From NCBI GenBank assembly GCA_036674765.1, contig JARVKI010000114.1, positions 1-64,000 of the forward strand: 64,000 bases of DNA, read 5' to 3'. The stretch comes from Seiridium cupressi. Its lineage: Eukaryota; Ascomycota; Sordariomycetes; Amphisphaeriales; Sporocadaceae. Below, piece by piece: positions 34,469 to 46,074 of this stretch (position 1 is its first letter; the number at the start of each line of letters is the position of its first letter). Both the position numbers and the translations under genes were made by a program. The notes under the pieces are model-generated. The model was given only the letters and a program-made list of their open reading frames with translations. It did not search any database and was not told where the DNA came from.

Positions 34469-36741
34469 TTACTGCCCAATTTGTCGTCTGAACAAATCGA
34501 TCAATCGACTGCTGGCGGGCCGAACTCGTTTATAGCCACATGTTCCGCTCACGAATCCGAACTCGTGATCATTCCTGCAAGAAGGAAGTTCTTCGATTTG
34601 CTCGGAAAAAACTTCCCTGCACTGTCCGTTACCACTCCACTCATCCTCCTCCATAGCTGTCTCGAAGATCATAGTTGCCACAGACGCGACCGACCCCCCG
34701 TGTTGTAGGAAGTTCTTAGTCACCGGAGGCCATTCTGATTTGTAGGTATCTAACACAAACAAGACTTCGCGTGCTGACGGAATTCTCCCTCGTCGAAGAC
34801 ACTCGGCAAAATGGTCAAACATGTTTGTGAAGCCTTGACGCATTGACTTGTTCGTCTTCAGGTTGTTTCGGACGCTAAGAGGTAGGTGTGTGAGCAGATG
34901 CTCGTTCTCTTCCACCCAGTCTGGTCCGGTGCATTGCTCGATGATGTCGCTCATCAAGTCGTGCCTGATTTCAGCACCACATACAAGTGCAAATTTCATT
35001 CGCGGACTGATGAAGCCGCCAAGGCACTTTCCACATGTACAACCATACTTGAGTTGCAATGTCTTCCGTATTCCTGGAATATCGAATGCAGGAGCTCTGC
35101 GCACCTGCTCCGCCGTAGCCGCTACAGCAGCCTCGATATCTCGAGGCGATAGAGTCGAGAGGTCAGACGCCGAGAAATGCTGGAAAGCAGCTACGCACGC
35201 GATGGCCGATGGCCCAAAGCCGGTGAAGTCGTCAGATGTTACCCATACCGCACGACCACCTGTTCGTCCGGTCCTCTGGTCATCCAGTTGTCGCTGAAGC
35301 GCTTCGGCCGGCGTCCAGCCTTTGCTATTTCTCAACGTGACTGCCTGGGGAGCTTCTGCTAAGATCGATTTGACCAGCTCAGGTTTCAAGCATAATGCAG
35401 CAAGATGGAGCAGGGTGTTGCCATGGTGGTCAAGGACGCTCCACTTTTGACACTTGAGATCGTTGGACAATACCGTTCGTACTTCGCCCATGCACTCTTT
35501 TTCATCTGCTACTGGATGCGTCAATTCTCGGTACAGCTTTTCCAGATTGTGTGGAATGACATGGTCTTCATTTTTCTCCTGTGGCTCCTCCCAGTTCTGC
35601 CCAAGCTCCAAGTACCGCGATGGATGCTCAACAGATTCCGTCCATGCGAGCCAAGATGATGTACCGACTTTTCGAAATCCTAGAGATTGCCAGAAAGACC
35701 GAGAGATTCCCAGGTGTTTCTCCGCCGGTCCCCCCGAGATCTCAATTTCCCGAGTCAGATAGCGCGGGCGAACCAGGGCAAAAAAGCCCACACTCCGGGA
35801 AGTCTTTTCTTTAGACTTCTCCAAGATAGCGTTGACAATCTTACTTGCTATACCTTGTCGTCGCCATTCTCTGTTGATCTGAATTTCTTCAAATAGAAGA
35901 AGGTCACCGTAGTTAAGCTCTTTGCCCCAGACGCCGGTGCCTTTCTTGACGGTGTGATCGTAGTAGTCGCTTTGAAGTCGTCCATAGCGATCGAACAGAT
36001 CAAATGCGAGATCTGCTGTCTCTTTTGAATGCGGCTCCATTTCAAGCCAGAATGACTTACGGATCCGATTACGTCTGATAAGCCTTGCATGACAGAATCC
36101 GATCTTGCTGTCCCTCGACGAAGGTTGGACGCTCAGCGCCGGTGTAGCAGTACCATAGATGTTTTCCAGCCAAAGGTGTCCTTTTTCGTAATCGGAAGAG
36201 TCGTCGCTGTAATCATCTTTATCATATTTAGGATCTATATCTTCTTCGTTATCCTCGTCATTATCTTCGCTGGCTTCTTCGTCCTCATCATTACCTCGAC
36301 CGTATTCACTGTTCGATCCGTTCTTGGTTAGAGTGCACTTTGTTTGTCAAATGAAGAAAGACCGGAGACTTACCGAGTCTCAAGTGCAGGATTTCCAGCA
36401 GAGTCACAATTGTGCGGAGTGATGGGAGATGCTGAGCCGGAAGAGATGCGGCGGGCCTTATCTACATCTACACCCCTGGACCTCGTAAATGCGACCGAGG
36501 TTGGCTCACCAGACTCTGCCAAAAGTCCCAGGAGGTCCTCTCGGGTGGGAGTGGGCTTTGGGTCATTTATGGCGGCTTTACGAGTCGAACCAAGCTTTAT
36601 ATCAATGCGAATTTGCCGGTCGATGGCATCTGGAAGAATGGCCTTGGCGACAGGGGCGTTGGACTCTACCTTGGATAATTTGGAATCTCTCTCATCTCCG
36701 CTGATGGCGTCAGAGCTGCGCTGGCGTTTGATGCTGGACAT
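34469..36741 (-). CDS. GNAT acetyltransferase-ankyrin fusion protein
   Basis: Two exons (36741-36374, 36308-34469) with a 65 bp gtaagt...acag intron encode 735 residues. Residues 1-122 are basic/Ser-rich (MSSIKRQRSSDA). A very acidic stretch follows (DEDEEASEDNDEDNEED), as often seen in nuclear proteins. Residues 190-335 look like a GNAT fold: LLLFEEIQINREWRRQGIASKI supplies the R-x-x-G-x-A acetyl-CoA loop at about 272-277, and SFWQSLGFRKVGTSSWLAW is a typical GNAT end. Residues 416-462 carry ankyrin-type sequence (HGNTLLHLAALCLKPELV and GWTPAEALQRQL). A CTCGKC cluster follows near 546, then 180 unassigned helical residues. The reading frame runs open upstream of the ATG at 36040, so that ATG is internal. 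Function is unknown; a protein acetyltransferase guided by its ankyrin repeats is an inference. Confidence 0.75.
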
Positions 36742-37631
36742 GTTGAAGCGCAAGGATTATGGCTAGCGAAGAGTGGGTAACTGAGGTGAAGACTGGGTTT
36801 GAAGTTGTGGGAAATGCGCAGTGGTTGTTGTTCAGTCTCAGAAAGACTGAACAGGAAGCAGCTCGCAGAAAGGAGCAGGGTGAAACTGGCTGCCCGGACG
36901 ATGAAATGGTGAAGGCGCATGGAGTGTGTTGGGTCGCTGTGCCGCTGCCGTGTTTCTGTAAACGCCTGCATCGCACCTTCCCCATCCACATGTTTTGTGT
37001 TTTGTGTGTGTGTCTTATGACCACTTTTGGACCAGCTATCGCCCCTATAGCTGGGACATCTTTGACCACAACTGACAGAGTCATCGGAGTCTTGACTTGT
37101 GCTCAGCTTCCTCGAGCATTCGAAGAGTAAGGTGGCAACCCCCTCACCATTCGTTTTCAGAACCTTCCCCAATGCATGAGACATGGCACCTGATCCTTGA
37201 CCTCGCAGTCTCGCCCACACTCTATGGTAATCATGCTTGCTTGAGCTGACTCAACCTAAGAGACTTCCAATTCATACCGGAATTCCTGAGAAGAAAAAAA
37301 ATGAAAAGAAAATCTTAATCCTTACCTTTTGGATAACGCAGCCCGCCGCGCCCAAGACGGGCCTAACTTCCCGCAGCCTGATGGCTTTTCTCTTATGCAG
37401 CGGCTCTCGCGTAATCGGATCAAGTAATTGATGGGGTTTAATGTGCTTTAATTGTCTGGTGCTTGTGTTTTGGCCATGCGTAACGCCAGTTAAATGTTCA
37501 TTGATGGTCAAAAGATGGCGAGATAAGCCCACTACGCCGTCCTGCAGAGTACTGAGGGATACCAGACAGAAGCCACAGTAGCAACTAAAAGCCCACAAAT
37601 ATCCGCTGTTACCAGAAGACACCTAGTGGTG
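36742..37631. other. Intergenic upstream of GNAT-ankyrin gene
   Basis: Long overlapping frames on both strands (36666-37220 and 36759-37130) run into the first exon of the GNAT-ankyrin gene in the wrong frame. They have no family resemblance and are taken as promoter/leader sequence. A purine run at 37290-37312 has no evident role. Confidence 0.4.
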
Positions 37632-38160
37632 GTGCAAACAACGACTACACTTGAAGTGAAAGCTGGACACTTTCTGGCATGGACTATAGACAGTGGTCTA
37701 TCACTTTGGGCCGCTGTCTACCTACATGGCTAAGGCTTCTTCAAAGCAGACAGCGGCAACTTTCGATGGTTCTGGAGTCGATTGGTTCAAGATATACCAA
37801 GAAGTGGACCATCTAACTTGATGAGGTCGACGCTTATGGGAGGAGAATAACCTGGAATTCACGTAGTATGCACTCTGCCATACTGGTATACCTCAGCTTA
37901 CACTGCGAAATTCATTGTAAACTTCAGCATTCCTATATGTAAAGAAGATGGAGAGTATCACTTCCATGTTGAGCATTTGAATTTGGGGGTTTCCATTGGG
38001 ACTGGCCAAGCACACTTATTTCTCGCTTGTACGCAGTTGAGAGTATCAAGCAGGCCACAGGTCTGGTGAAATTTCCCGGCGCATACAAGGCCGATGATTC
38101 AGGTATTGATTTAGATACATATAGTGATATCATCAAGCCATATGTTCCCTGGAGCCACCC
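37632..38160 (+). pseudogene. Decayed AA9 (GH61) lytic polysaccharide monooxygenase gene
   Basis: Four protein segments of an AA9 LPMO follow each other in the correct order but in different frames. They are TTTLEVKAGHFLAW (37641 on), then YHFGPLSTYMAK and DGSGVDWFKIYQE (37710-37800). After these come DGEYHFHVEHLNL and ending ACTQL (about 37945-38030), and finally VKFPGAYKADDSGIDLDTY (38059 on). The His of YHFGP corresponds to the second copper-ligand His. At least three frame changes are needed, and the N-terminal region with the signal peptide and His-1 is not found. The FPGAY end is followed by PYVPWSHP where an intact enzyme has PGP. The gene is dead. It is not a local copy broken off the intact AA9 gene at 51761-52863, since their sequences differ widely. 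Confidence 0.8.
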
Positions 38161-38803
38161 GTCTTTGTGTGTTGACTGGATATCCTTACAAGAAGTAATA
38201 ATCGGCCTGCAGATTTCAATCATACTCAAGATTTCTTCATTTACGCGACAATATGAAAGGCACAAGATCCTATGTTCTAAATAACCATATGATAACTCGT
38301 GAGGCATATACTAAATGATAGACATGAAAGAAAGCCTTCGGTCTCGAATATGGAAAGTCGTAACGAACGATTGGCCTGAGACGATATTGAATATTTAGTA
38401 TAAGGGCAGTTTGGCAGACAAGGACTACAGCGAGTGGCTCCGGCATAACACCCCAAACCCAGAGCATCAGAGTACGGCATTACACCCAGCTAGCATTGGC
38501 CGGGGACCAATGTGACCACCCCGTCCTCATCTCCACGCGACGCTGGGTTCAATCCACTGATCAGATATCCCCTTCTTTTCGAATACTGTCCGCGTCATTG
38601 GCTAAGTGTCATTTGATCTTCGTTATTGCAGCAGCCCAGGCCTCTGCGTGTCAACACTTCTAGTGAAAAGTCATGCGCCATGTTGAGGAAGTCAAAAAGG
38701 GTGCGGCGAACTTGAAGTCGGATTCCAATTGTTTATCTTATCAAGAACAACTTAACCTCGAGCATTCTCCTTTCATTTTCCCATCCATCGTTTCCCATAT
38801 CAA
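38161..38803. other. Intergenic, no gene seen
   Basis: These 640 bases lie between the AA9 relic and the 3' end of the broken MDR dehydrogenase. I checked the gggttcaatcc at about 38545 as a tRNA T arm; no acceptor or anticodon stem pairs with it. Nothing else is seen. Confidence 0.45.
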
Positions 38804-39893
38804 TTAAAGCGAGAAAGCCACAATACGGCCAACACCAGTATAAGCAGCCGCCTCGTCAAAAGCCTTCTGCCAATCCTCCAGCGTAAAATATTTAGTCTCG
38901 ACGAGGTCCGCACCTCGGCCGAACAGACCCGCTTCCAGCATCTTCACAAACAACAACAGGTCCTCCCGGTCGTACATGAGCTTGGCCTTGGCAATGAGGT
39001 CATTGAATAGAAAGTTCCAGTCAATGATATTCAGCCCGACATGGCCCATGATACTAATCCGCCCGCCCCTCCGCAGCGCCGCGATAGCACTAAGCAGGTG
39101 CGTCGACTGCGCCGCAGCCGGCGGCGAGAGGTCGAGCACGGCATCGATGGTACCGAACGCCTTTAGGGATGCAGTGTCGGCGTCCTTGTCCCCCGTGATC
39201 CGCACGGTCTCGATGCGCGCCGACGGAATTCCCTTTCGGACGAATGTTCTCAAGCGCGCGAGCTCCTCTTCGTTTCGGCCCATGGCGATGACTCGGGCCC
39301 CGAGAGCGGCGGCTACGTGCACTCCTGCGCCTCCGAAGCTGCCGGTCGCAGGACACACGACGACCGTCTCTCCCGGCTTGACATCGATGGACCGCAGGCC
39401 GCCGAAGGGCACTGTGAGGTACCTCGCCGCCAGCACAGAGCCGGTCCTCGTCGAGTGGGATGCAGTTTTCCAGTGGAACCCTGGCGATCTCTGCGTAAGT
39501 ACCATCGCGCCAGACCTCACGGGCGAGCTTCTTGCTGCTTTCGCTAGACCCCTCGTGGATACCCCAGAGGAAAACGGCGTCGCTGTCGTCCCGGCCGCGC
39601 ACAAAACAGTCCACCCAGACGAGCTTGCCGGGTTGTAGCACCGTGGCGTCTGGGCCAACGGAGACCACGCGGCCGACTGCGCTGCCGCCACCTACGATGG
39701 GTGTCGAGAACGTGTAGGCTCTCGTCCCGTCATATATATCTCGCTGGTACGAGAGCACCGGGGATGCGAGGATGCGGACTACGATGCTGCCTGGGACGGC
39801 ATCAGGCATGGATCGCTGCTCTATGCGCAGGTCGGCGCCGATGCTGTCTAACACTAAAGCGCGGTAGTTCGAGGGAGCTTGTTCCGCTGTCAT
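38804..39893 (-). pseudogene. MDR (zinc-type ADH-like) dehydrogenase with a frame-breaking deletion
   Basis: The minus strand encodes a medium-chain dehydrogenase in two frames. From the ATG at 39893 the first 152 residues are good: VVRILASPVLSYQRDIYDG, STPIVGGGSAVGRVVSVGPD, WVDCFVRGRDD, and ARVPLENCIPLDEDRL ending at 39438. The next family block, LTVPFGGLRSIDVKPGE, is in another frame, starting near 39421. It continues through the Rossmann segment VVVCPATGSFGGAGVHVA and IAMGRNEEEL to the stop at 38804. Relatives have about 15-20 more residues between these blocks, so a deletion that is not a multiple of three is the likely cause. The 11 bases from gtacctcacag could not be spliced as an intron. 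A sequencing or assembly error is the alternative. No coordinating Cys/His set for catalytic zinc is evident. Confidence 0.75.
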
Positions 39894-40877
39894 GGTGGCT
39901 AGGTACTTGAGTAATGAGGTGTGTTGTATGTAGAAACGAGTTGGAAGCGGGACGCGAAATCTGACGGTAAATCTTTTAGAAATAGCTGGGCGATATGATG
40001 TGATGAGAGAATAATGAATACAAGATTCTTACTGCGAGAAGACTCCCTCCTTTTATAGATTATACGTCGCCAGCTCACGAAACTCAAATCGCACGCTTGA
40101 ATGGAGGTAGGGCTTAATGCCGCCAACAAGCTCAGCCATGGGTAGTTCGACAGAGTATTCCGTGGCCGTGGGCCAGTCTCCAACTGAAAATGGCCACCCC
40201 TGCATTATGTACTGACATATGGAAAGCCGTCGTGGTGTACGGAAACATGCCGCCGAAACCCCGCCGACGCCGGGGCCGGCTCGGGGCCGCGGAGTTACGA
40301 CAATTGTGGGCCTACCGGCTCAGTGGTCAAGCTGAAGCAGAATGAGAGATTGGGAACCGGAGCAACAAACACGGCATCTCGACAGCTGCAACCTACAAAA
40401 AACGGCGGTGTTGCTTCCGCGATGAGAATGTACTTACCGATAAGGATTGGGATGTCCTGATCGACTTGCATCTAGACGATGACACCAGCGAATACGATAA
40501 CGAGCCTCCCGGCAAGAAACTTCGATTCCATGACTCTATTGGATCGAATTCCTCAAAGTCAAGCAGATGTGTCATGGAAAGGAAGACCTTGTATGCACCC
40601 GAAGACTAGGCCATACGGTCAATATAGCTCTCATTGTGCCCGTACAATCTTCCATACAATTGACGGGACGCCATATAAAGCCGAAAGCTTATCAACCAAG
40701 GCACTCATCCCAGAAGAGACTATCGCTGCTGCGGAGACTGTACAATTAAATAGCCTATATAATAGGTATCTATATAGGTCAGTGGATACACAACGGGGAA
40801 GCGGCGTGGCTATCGAACACGTTGAGGTCATCAAAACAACAACACGTTAGAACCAAATTCCTCTTCGCCTGATAATC
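39894..40877. other. Intergenic with GC-rich palindromic patch and unexplained frame
   Basis: About 1 kb lies upstream of the broken dehydrogenase. A GC-rich patch at 40256-40295 contains ccggggccggctcggggccgcgg, with several CGG/CCG half-sites of the sort bound by Zn2Cys6 factors. This is a suggestion only. A plus-strand frame at about 40395-40605, with KKRRCCFRDENVL and then DKDWDVLIDLHLDDD, has protein-like composition but no ATG and no relative I know. Confidence 0.35.
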
Positions 40878-43485
40878 CTATACCCAGCTCGGATTCTTGG
40901 AGATATCATCCACCAAATCAAAGGAGAAACCCGGTAAATCCATCTGCTCATTTGCAGCACTCAACGAGTCAGAGCAACTCCTGATCAAGCCAATACAAGT
41001 CTCCAGACTCTCCTTGGCGCTCAGCGTCATACGCTGCTGCGTCAAAGTCCCACCGTCGTTTCCGTCATCGACCCTGCCGCCGTCTCCTCTCTTCTCCTCA
41101 TCTACTTCCTTCTCAATGAGTTCCAGGACAATACCAAGCTTCATATACATCCTCACATTAGCGTCCCCGCGCCTCAACCTCTCAGCCCAAAGATCGCGTG
41201 CTTCCCTGACAGCATCCGCAAGTAAACGGCGATAAGCCGAGCTCCCACCCCTTTCTCCTCCCCCTTCCAAGGCTCCAATCTCAATCAGCAGCTCCGAGGC
41301 TAGAGCTAGCGAGACGTGGCTCAAACAGCTGCGGAACATGCCACCGCCACGAACCATGAGATGTGAAAACGTGGCACTGGCATTGGTGCTGTTCATGGGT
41401 TTGAGGAGCGCAGCAGCCGTGTCGAAACTGACCTTGCGAGAATGGTAGTACAGCGCGTTCTCATTGATACGGCCCGCGAGTGGCCTATGGAGGACTAACA
41501 GGAAGCGGCGCAGCAGGAGTTGGGCCATAGTTTGCCTGAACGCCGCGACATCAGCTTCATGTCTTTCATCTTCTGCTACTTCTGATTCTCTTTGAATCGG
41601 CTGGCAATACGGGACGCGATCCCAACAGGCTTTGCCGATGCTTGTGCTGAGTGATAAGATCTCTTCGTCTTTCAGTGGTTTACTTATGCCGTTCATGCAA
41701 TACAACATTTTGAGCCGGTCCGGTAGGTTCCGCAATAGAAAGCGTTGTAGAGAAGTCTGTGTTGTAACGCTGTCGGGTTGCTGTTCAAGCGTACTCGCCA
41801 TTGTCGATACGTCCAGATCTTCATCGTTTACATTGGACGGCGGACCTGTGTCGAAGTCGCCACATGATATTCCCGGCGGCGTACCAGAATCCAGAGACGT
41901 CTGGATATTCAGTTCCAAGATGGTGGCCCAGAGTCTTTTCCGTACTTCGGCTTCGCTTACATTGAAATAGATTCGTTAGCATTCCGTCGTAAATAGCTTC
42001 CAAAGAACATTGCAAATTCCAGTTATTGCCATCATCACACAGACTCACAGAATGCTCATCGATGGGAAATGCTTGGGATCGCGGTGTAGGCCCAATTGTA
42101 TAGCACAGCGTAGAAGTGTACCCATTGCGACCCAACACAAATCACTGCCGATGAATAGCACTTGGCGCGCCAGTATCAGTAGGCAATGTATCTGGATGCA
42201 ACCCAGACTCAGCCGGTCCTTCTCGAGCGGTGCAGCCAACCAGACTTGCGCAGCGAATACCCATCGGCAAGCCGTCTGGTGAACGTCTCTCGCTGAGGAC
42301 GGCAGCTCTCCGGCTCCGCAAAGCCCCGATCCGATGGCGATGACGAGTTGGACCTTCAATGTCGTCACTTCCGACGCTTCTGCGGGACCTGCCCAGTAGT
42401 GCTCCCATTCAGTCCAAAACGACGGCACGTGAAGGATACGGAAAACGGATTCGAAATGCGACAAGTATAGCCGTGCTAGATGGTCCCCTGTGTCTCGAGT
42501 AGGCGCAATGGGTTCTGGGCGGGATAAGAACCTCCCCGGTCGTGTTGCTTTCAAGCCCCGAGAGAGCTTCTTGCATTGTTGCAGTAGCGCTCGCACTTGT
42601 GGGACGCTGGCAGCCGCGGTGGAAGTAGTTGGGATCGCGGTCTCCGACGAGGCCCCAGCCTCATTTCTCATGAACGCCACAACCTTTTTGAACTGTGACA
42701 TGTACTTAAGTAATCAGCAAAGCCGAATATAAGTGTGTATCAGTCATATAGCAGAGACGTGAACAGGAGGATGTCAATAAGGATCCGATGTATCGTTCTC
42801 ATCAACTGTCTCTTACCTCGTGTACGGCGTTTGTCCAGTGCATCTGGCCAAACAGCCTCGATTTGTGCAGCATCAGCTGATCGCCATCTTCCCGGCCGGG
42901 CGGCGCTGCATGATATCCGTCATTATTGTCACCATGCTCGTGATCAAACTTGTGACTACTACGCGATGATCCTAAATCCGAAGTCCTTGCTGTTGCTCCG
43001 GTCGCCACCGCCACCTTGGCAGCATATTCCGAAAGCCATTCCTCAAGCGACCGGAGACGACAAGTGATTTGTTCCCTAAGCTCGTCGTCATTGCCCCCAC
43101 CCTCTCTTCTCCCATCGGGATCGAGAGACGGCATCGACGCCGAATGATCAAGACACCTCTGCACATAGGTTGGGTTGCTATTCAGCGGTGGTGATGGATC
43201 CGATGCCGCTGCTGACGGACGTTGGTGGTGGTGCAGCACGGAACCGCCAGTCCGACTCCCTCCAGATGATGGGACTGACCCTGAGCTCGAGTCTGGCAAC
43301 GACAGACTAGGCCGCCGCTGGTGGTGCGAGGCCGTGCTTCCAGTTCCGCTATCGTATGTACAGCGACATTTGGACAGAGCACATTGCCTGCACGGCTGAT
43401 TCCGGTCGCACTTGATCTTACGCCTGCGGCATTCTACACAGGATCGGGGCGGTCGGCGGCGCTGTTGTCGCCGTGGTGCTTGCAT
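40878..43485 (-). CDS. Zn2Cys6 fungal transcription factor
   Basis: Three exons (43485-42817, 42704-42049, 41955-40878) encode 800 residues. The binuclear zinc cluster lies at residues 16-42: CVECRRRKIKCDRNQPCRQC then ALSKCRC (C-x2-C-x6-C-x5-C-x2-C-x6-C), preceded by an Arg-rich patch. The fungal-specific regulatory domain follows, with YLSHFESVFRILHVPSFWTEW, LLILARQVLFIGSDLCWVAMG and AIQLGLHRDP. Splicing at 42049/41955 then restores LEAEVRKRLWATILELNIQTSL, a hallmark of the family. Between the zinc finger and this domain is a Ser/Gly/His-rich linker. It should bind CGG-type half-sites as a dimer. Neighbours give no sure target; the broken dehydrogenase lies downstream on the same strand. I chose the ATG at 43485; one at 43524 in frame would add 13 residues. 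Confidence 0.9.
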
Positions 43486-45526
43486 GTTAATCAAGCCAGT
43501 GTATTCTAGTCGAAACTGATTCATTAAGTGATATATTGAAAAGGGCATGAAATTAATTAAAATATAAAGTATATAAAAATAAATGGCCGGCGACGTTGAA
43601 ACGGAGGTAAACGATGGGCCTTTATACCGAACCCCGTTATCCCCGACGCTCCGCATCGTACCATGTGGCCCGTGCAGGGTAAATTAACAGCATGATCGCA
43701 TTTTCCATGCAGGCCTCTCAAGTCCAGGACAATCAAAAGACTATCATGACCATTGATGGCCGTAACACGAAGGGGTTAGCCAAGCTCCAGGACCTTGTCC
43801 GTCGGGTTCAGTTTCTCAAGGGTCTGAGAGTGTGAAGATTGATCGTGGATGCCCAGGATCCTCACTATGGACGGGCGTTCAAGCTCGAAGCAGCCGCGAT
43901 ACATCACTTGATATTATTGAGCAAGGACGCTGACCTGCTTCTAAAGAAGTCCAGTATTATTAATAGGGGAAGATTATGACCGCCTTGACGTCAATTCTAG
44001 TCGGTCGTCGGCCTTACGATACTGCCCGTTGCTTAGCCGATTGGCAGGTGCCGAGTCCGACGCGGCGCCGTAGACCCCCGGCGGATACAGTTTGGCCTGG
44101 CTTCTCCGGTCGCACACCTTCAGATCTTCTGTCTCTAGGCGGCCAGTGATAAATGATAGATGAGAAAATGCCTCTGAGCTGGTGCTTAGAGGCATGGAGC
44201 TGCTGCCACTGTTCTGGAACGGGATGTCTCTCACTCTCCAATATTCCCCCACTGCTGGGAGAAGTTTACACTTCTCGTTCTCAATATTCTCAAACCACTA
44301 TAGGTTTTATTATCGTCACAAGCAGCAGCCATAACATTTGCGCATGAGATATCAATGTATTCATGCTTGGGTGACAAGAATACTGCTATCCCCACTGTAT
44401 GGATTTCTCAAGACAATGAATCATGCGGCTTGTCGTGGTCCGCTCCAGGAGTCTAGGGCATTCTCCTCAAGTGAGCATCGGTGCTATTCCTTCTGAGCCA
44501 GTCTCCCCACTGCTCCGCAGTTAAGATATCGGAATCACCAGCATCCAGGATTACCATGACAGAGCAGCGGAAAAGCTTGCCAGTTGCGGTACCAAGTTCG
44601 ATCTGTAGCGCATCAGTAATCTGTAATTCCCCCACTGTCATAAGCAAGCTTCGCAGGACGATGGCGCTTTTTCCACTTGATACACGGCCAGGCTTCTAAG
44701 GATGGACGGCATGAGGCTTCCTCCACCTAACCGAAGGCCAGGCTTCCCAGGACAGAACGAATCCTCCACCAGGTATATATCGGGCTTCGCGGGGCATCAC
44801 GTATTTTCCGCATGGTATAACCAGGTTTCTCAGGAAGAGCTGTTGCGTTCTCACTGTGGTTCACCAAGCGCAAAGACGGGATGGGCCTCGAGGACCGAAA
44901 GTGCAGCCATGCAGCTAACCTGCTGGACCCCTTCCAGAAACTTTCTGTAATTGACTGAAATTACATCTAGTGACTAACGGTTTTCTACGCGAAATTGTGC
45001 CTCGGCAGTGGGATGCAACACGTGGTGGCTAGGAAAACCTTGTCGAATAGGATCGGCAAGCCCACCTAAGTCTACAAACATGGAAAGGATACTCAGGCAC
45101 AAATCGCTCCGGAGTACTCTAAATATTCGAGGCCTGGTGTATGTATCGATTTTACCGGTTCATTCAATATTTGGCCACTCGATAGTATCAAGTTTATTCC
45201 AAAATTGGTTGAGTTAGGGCAGGCTGCAGGGGGTACCGCCATCCTGAATCACACTATAGGGATCAACTCTGACAACAGTCAATCCTATACGAACAGAACC
45301 ACCTAAGGTCCAGAGATATACATTGACAAGTCCCCCCAAGTCGAGGCTAGAACCAGGTGAGTGGCCTTACGAAATGACATGGCGAAGCTTAGTTACATGG
45401 TCACCCAGAGTCAACTGCTTGGTTGCTCCTATCTCAGCAATTGCACTCCCAAGCAGGCACCTATAACAGCTCTTACCTTTCGGAGGGTTACATGGTGGCT
45501 GTTAAGCACTGTATAGCATCTGTCAT

Positions 45527-45705
45527 CCCCTCAGGGCCTGAACTAGGCGAAAAGAGTGGGACTCTGCCAGTACATTGCCCTCACCCAGAATTTGCACACA
45601 GCCTTGTAGGGACTTATATCTCACGTGATATCGAACCAATCAGAGCCCTTAATAATCCTTGCTAGCGCATTCCCACTCTTTTCGCCTAGTTCAGGCCCTG
45701 AGGGG
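45527..45705. repeat. Perfect 35-bp inverted repeat with 109-bp spacer
   Basis: The 35 bases at 45527-45561 (starting cccctcagggcctgaacta) occur as an exact reverse complement at 45671-45705. The 109-base spacer contains no repeat of its own. Perfect identity points to recent origin or to selection or gene conversion on the arms. It could be the ends of a small foldback element or a hairpin-forming RNA. I see no flanking target-site duplication with certainty. Confidence 0.85.
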
Positions 45706-46074
45706 GCCTTATTCTGACGAGAAGTGTACGTTGCAGTCTCGGGCTTGGCTTCATGAAAACGACGACCATCTGCGGGGAATGCGTGTTGGACAGGAACGAG
45801 TCTTGATACAAGCCTGCAGATCCTACCGCGACTGCGATGTAGCAATTACTCTGATATATATGAACACGCCCGACGTCATTCCTACATCGAAGGCGTGCCG
45901 GTGATTGGCTCTTGGAGGCAAGAAGACAGCGCATGGGAATAATGTCAGAACTAAGCCCCGGATCCAGCGGGACTCCAGGGATGGCTTTATATTTTAAGTT
46001 ATTCAGGTTCGTAATTAAGGTTATTGGAGCTCCTTCAGGCCGAGCCCGGACCGAAGGAAAAGGACAACTATTCT

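Noticed and set aside
36040..36042. ATG at 36040 as the start of the GNAT-ankyrin protein
   Set aside because: The frame stays open upstream with conserved-looking and acidic sequence to a splice acceptor at 36309, and a good first exon with its own ATG lies at 36741-36374.
36666..37220. Long minus-strand frame of 184 codons
   Set aside because: Overlaps the first GNAT-ankyrin exon in another frame, has Ser-rich composition with no family resemblance, and is opposed by an equally long plus-strand frame.
38520..38580. gggttcaatcc resembling a tRNA T loop
   Set aside because: No acceptor or anticodon stem upstream; isolated match only.
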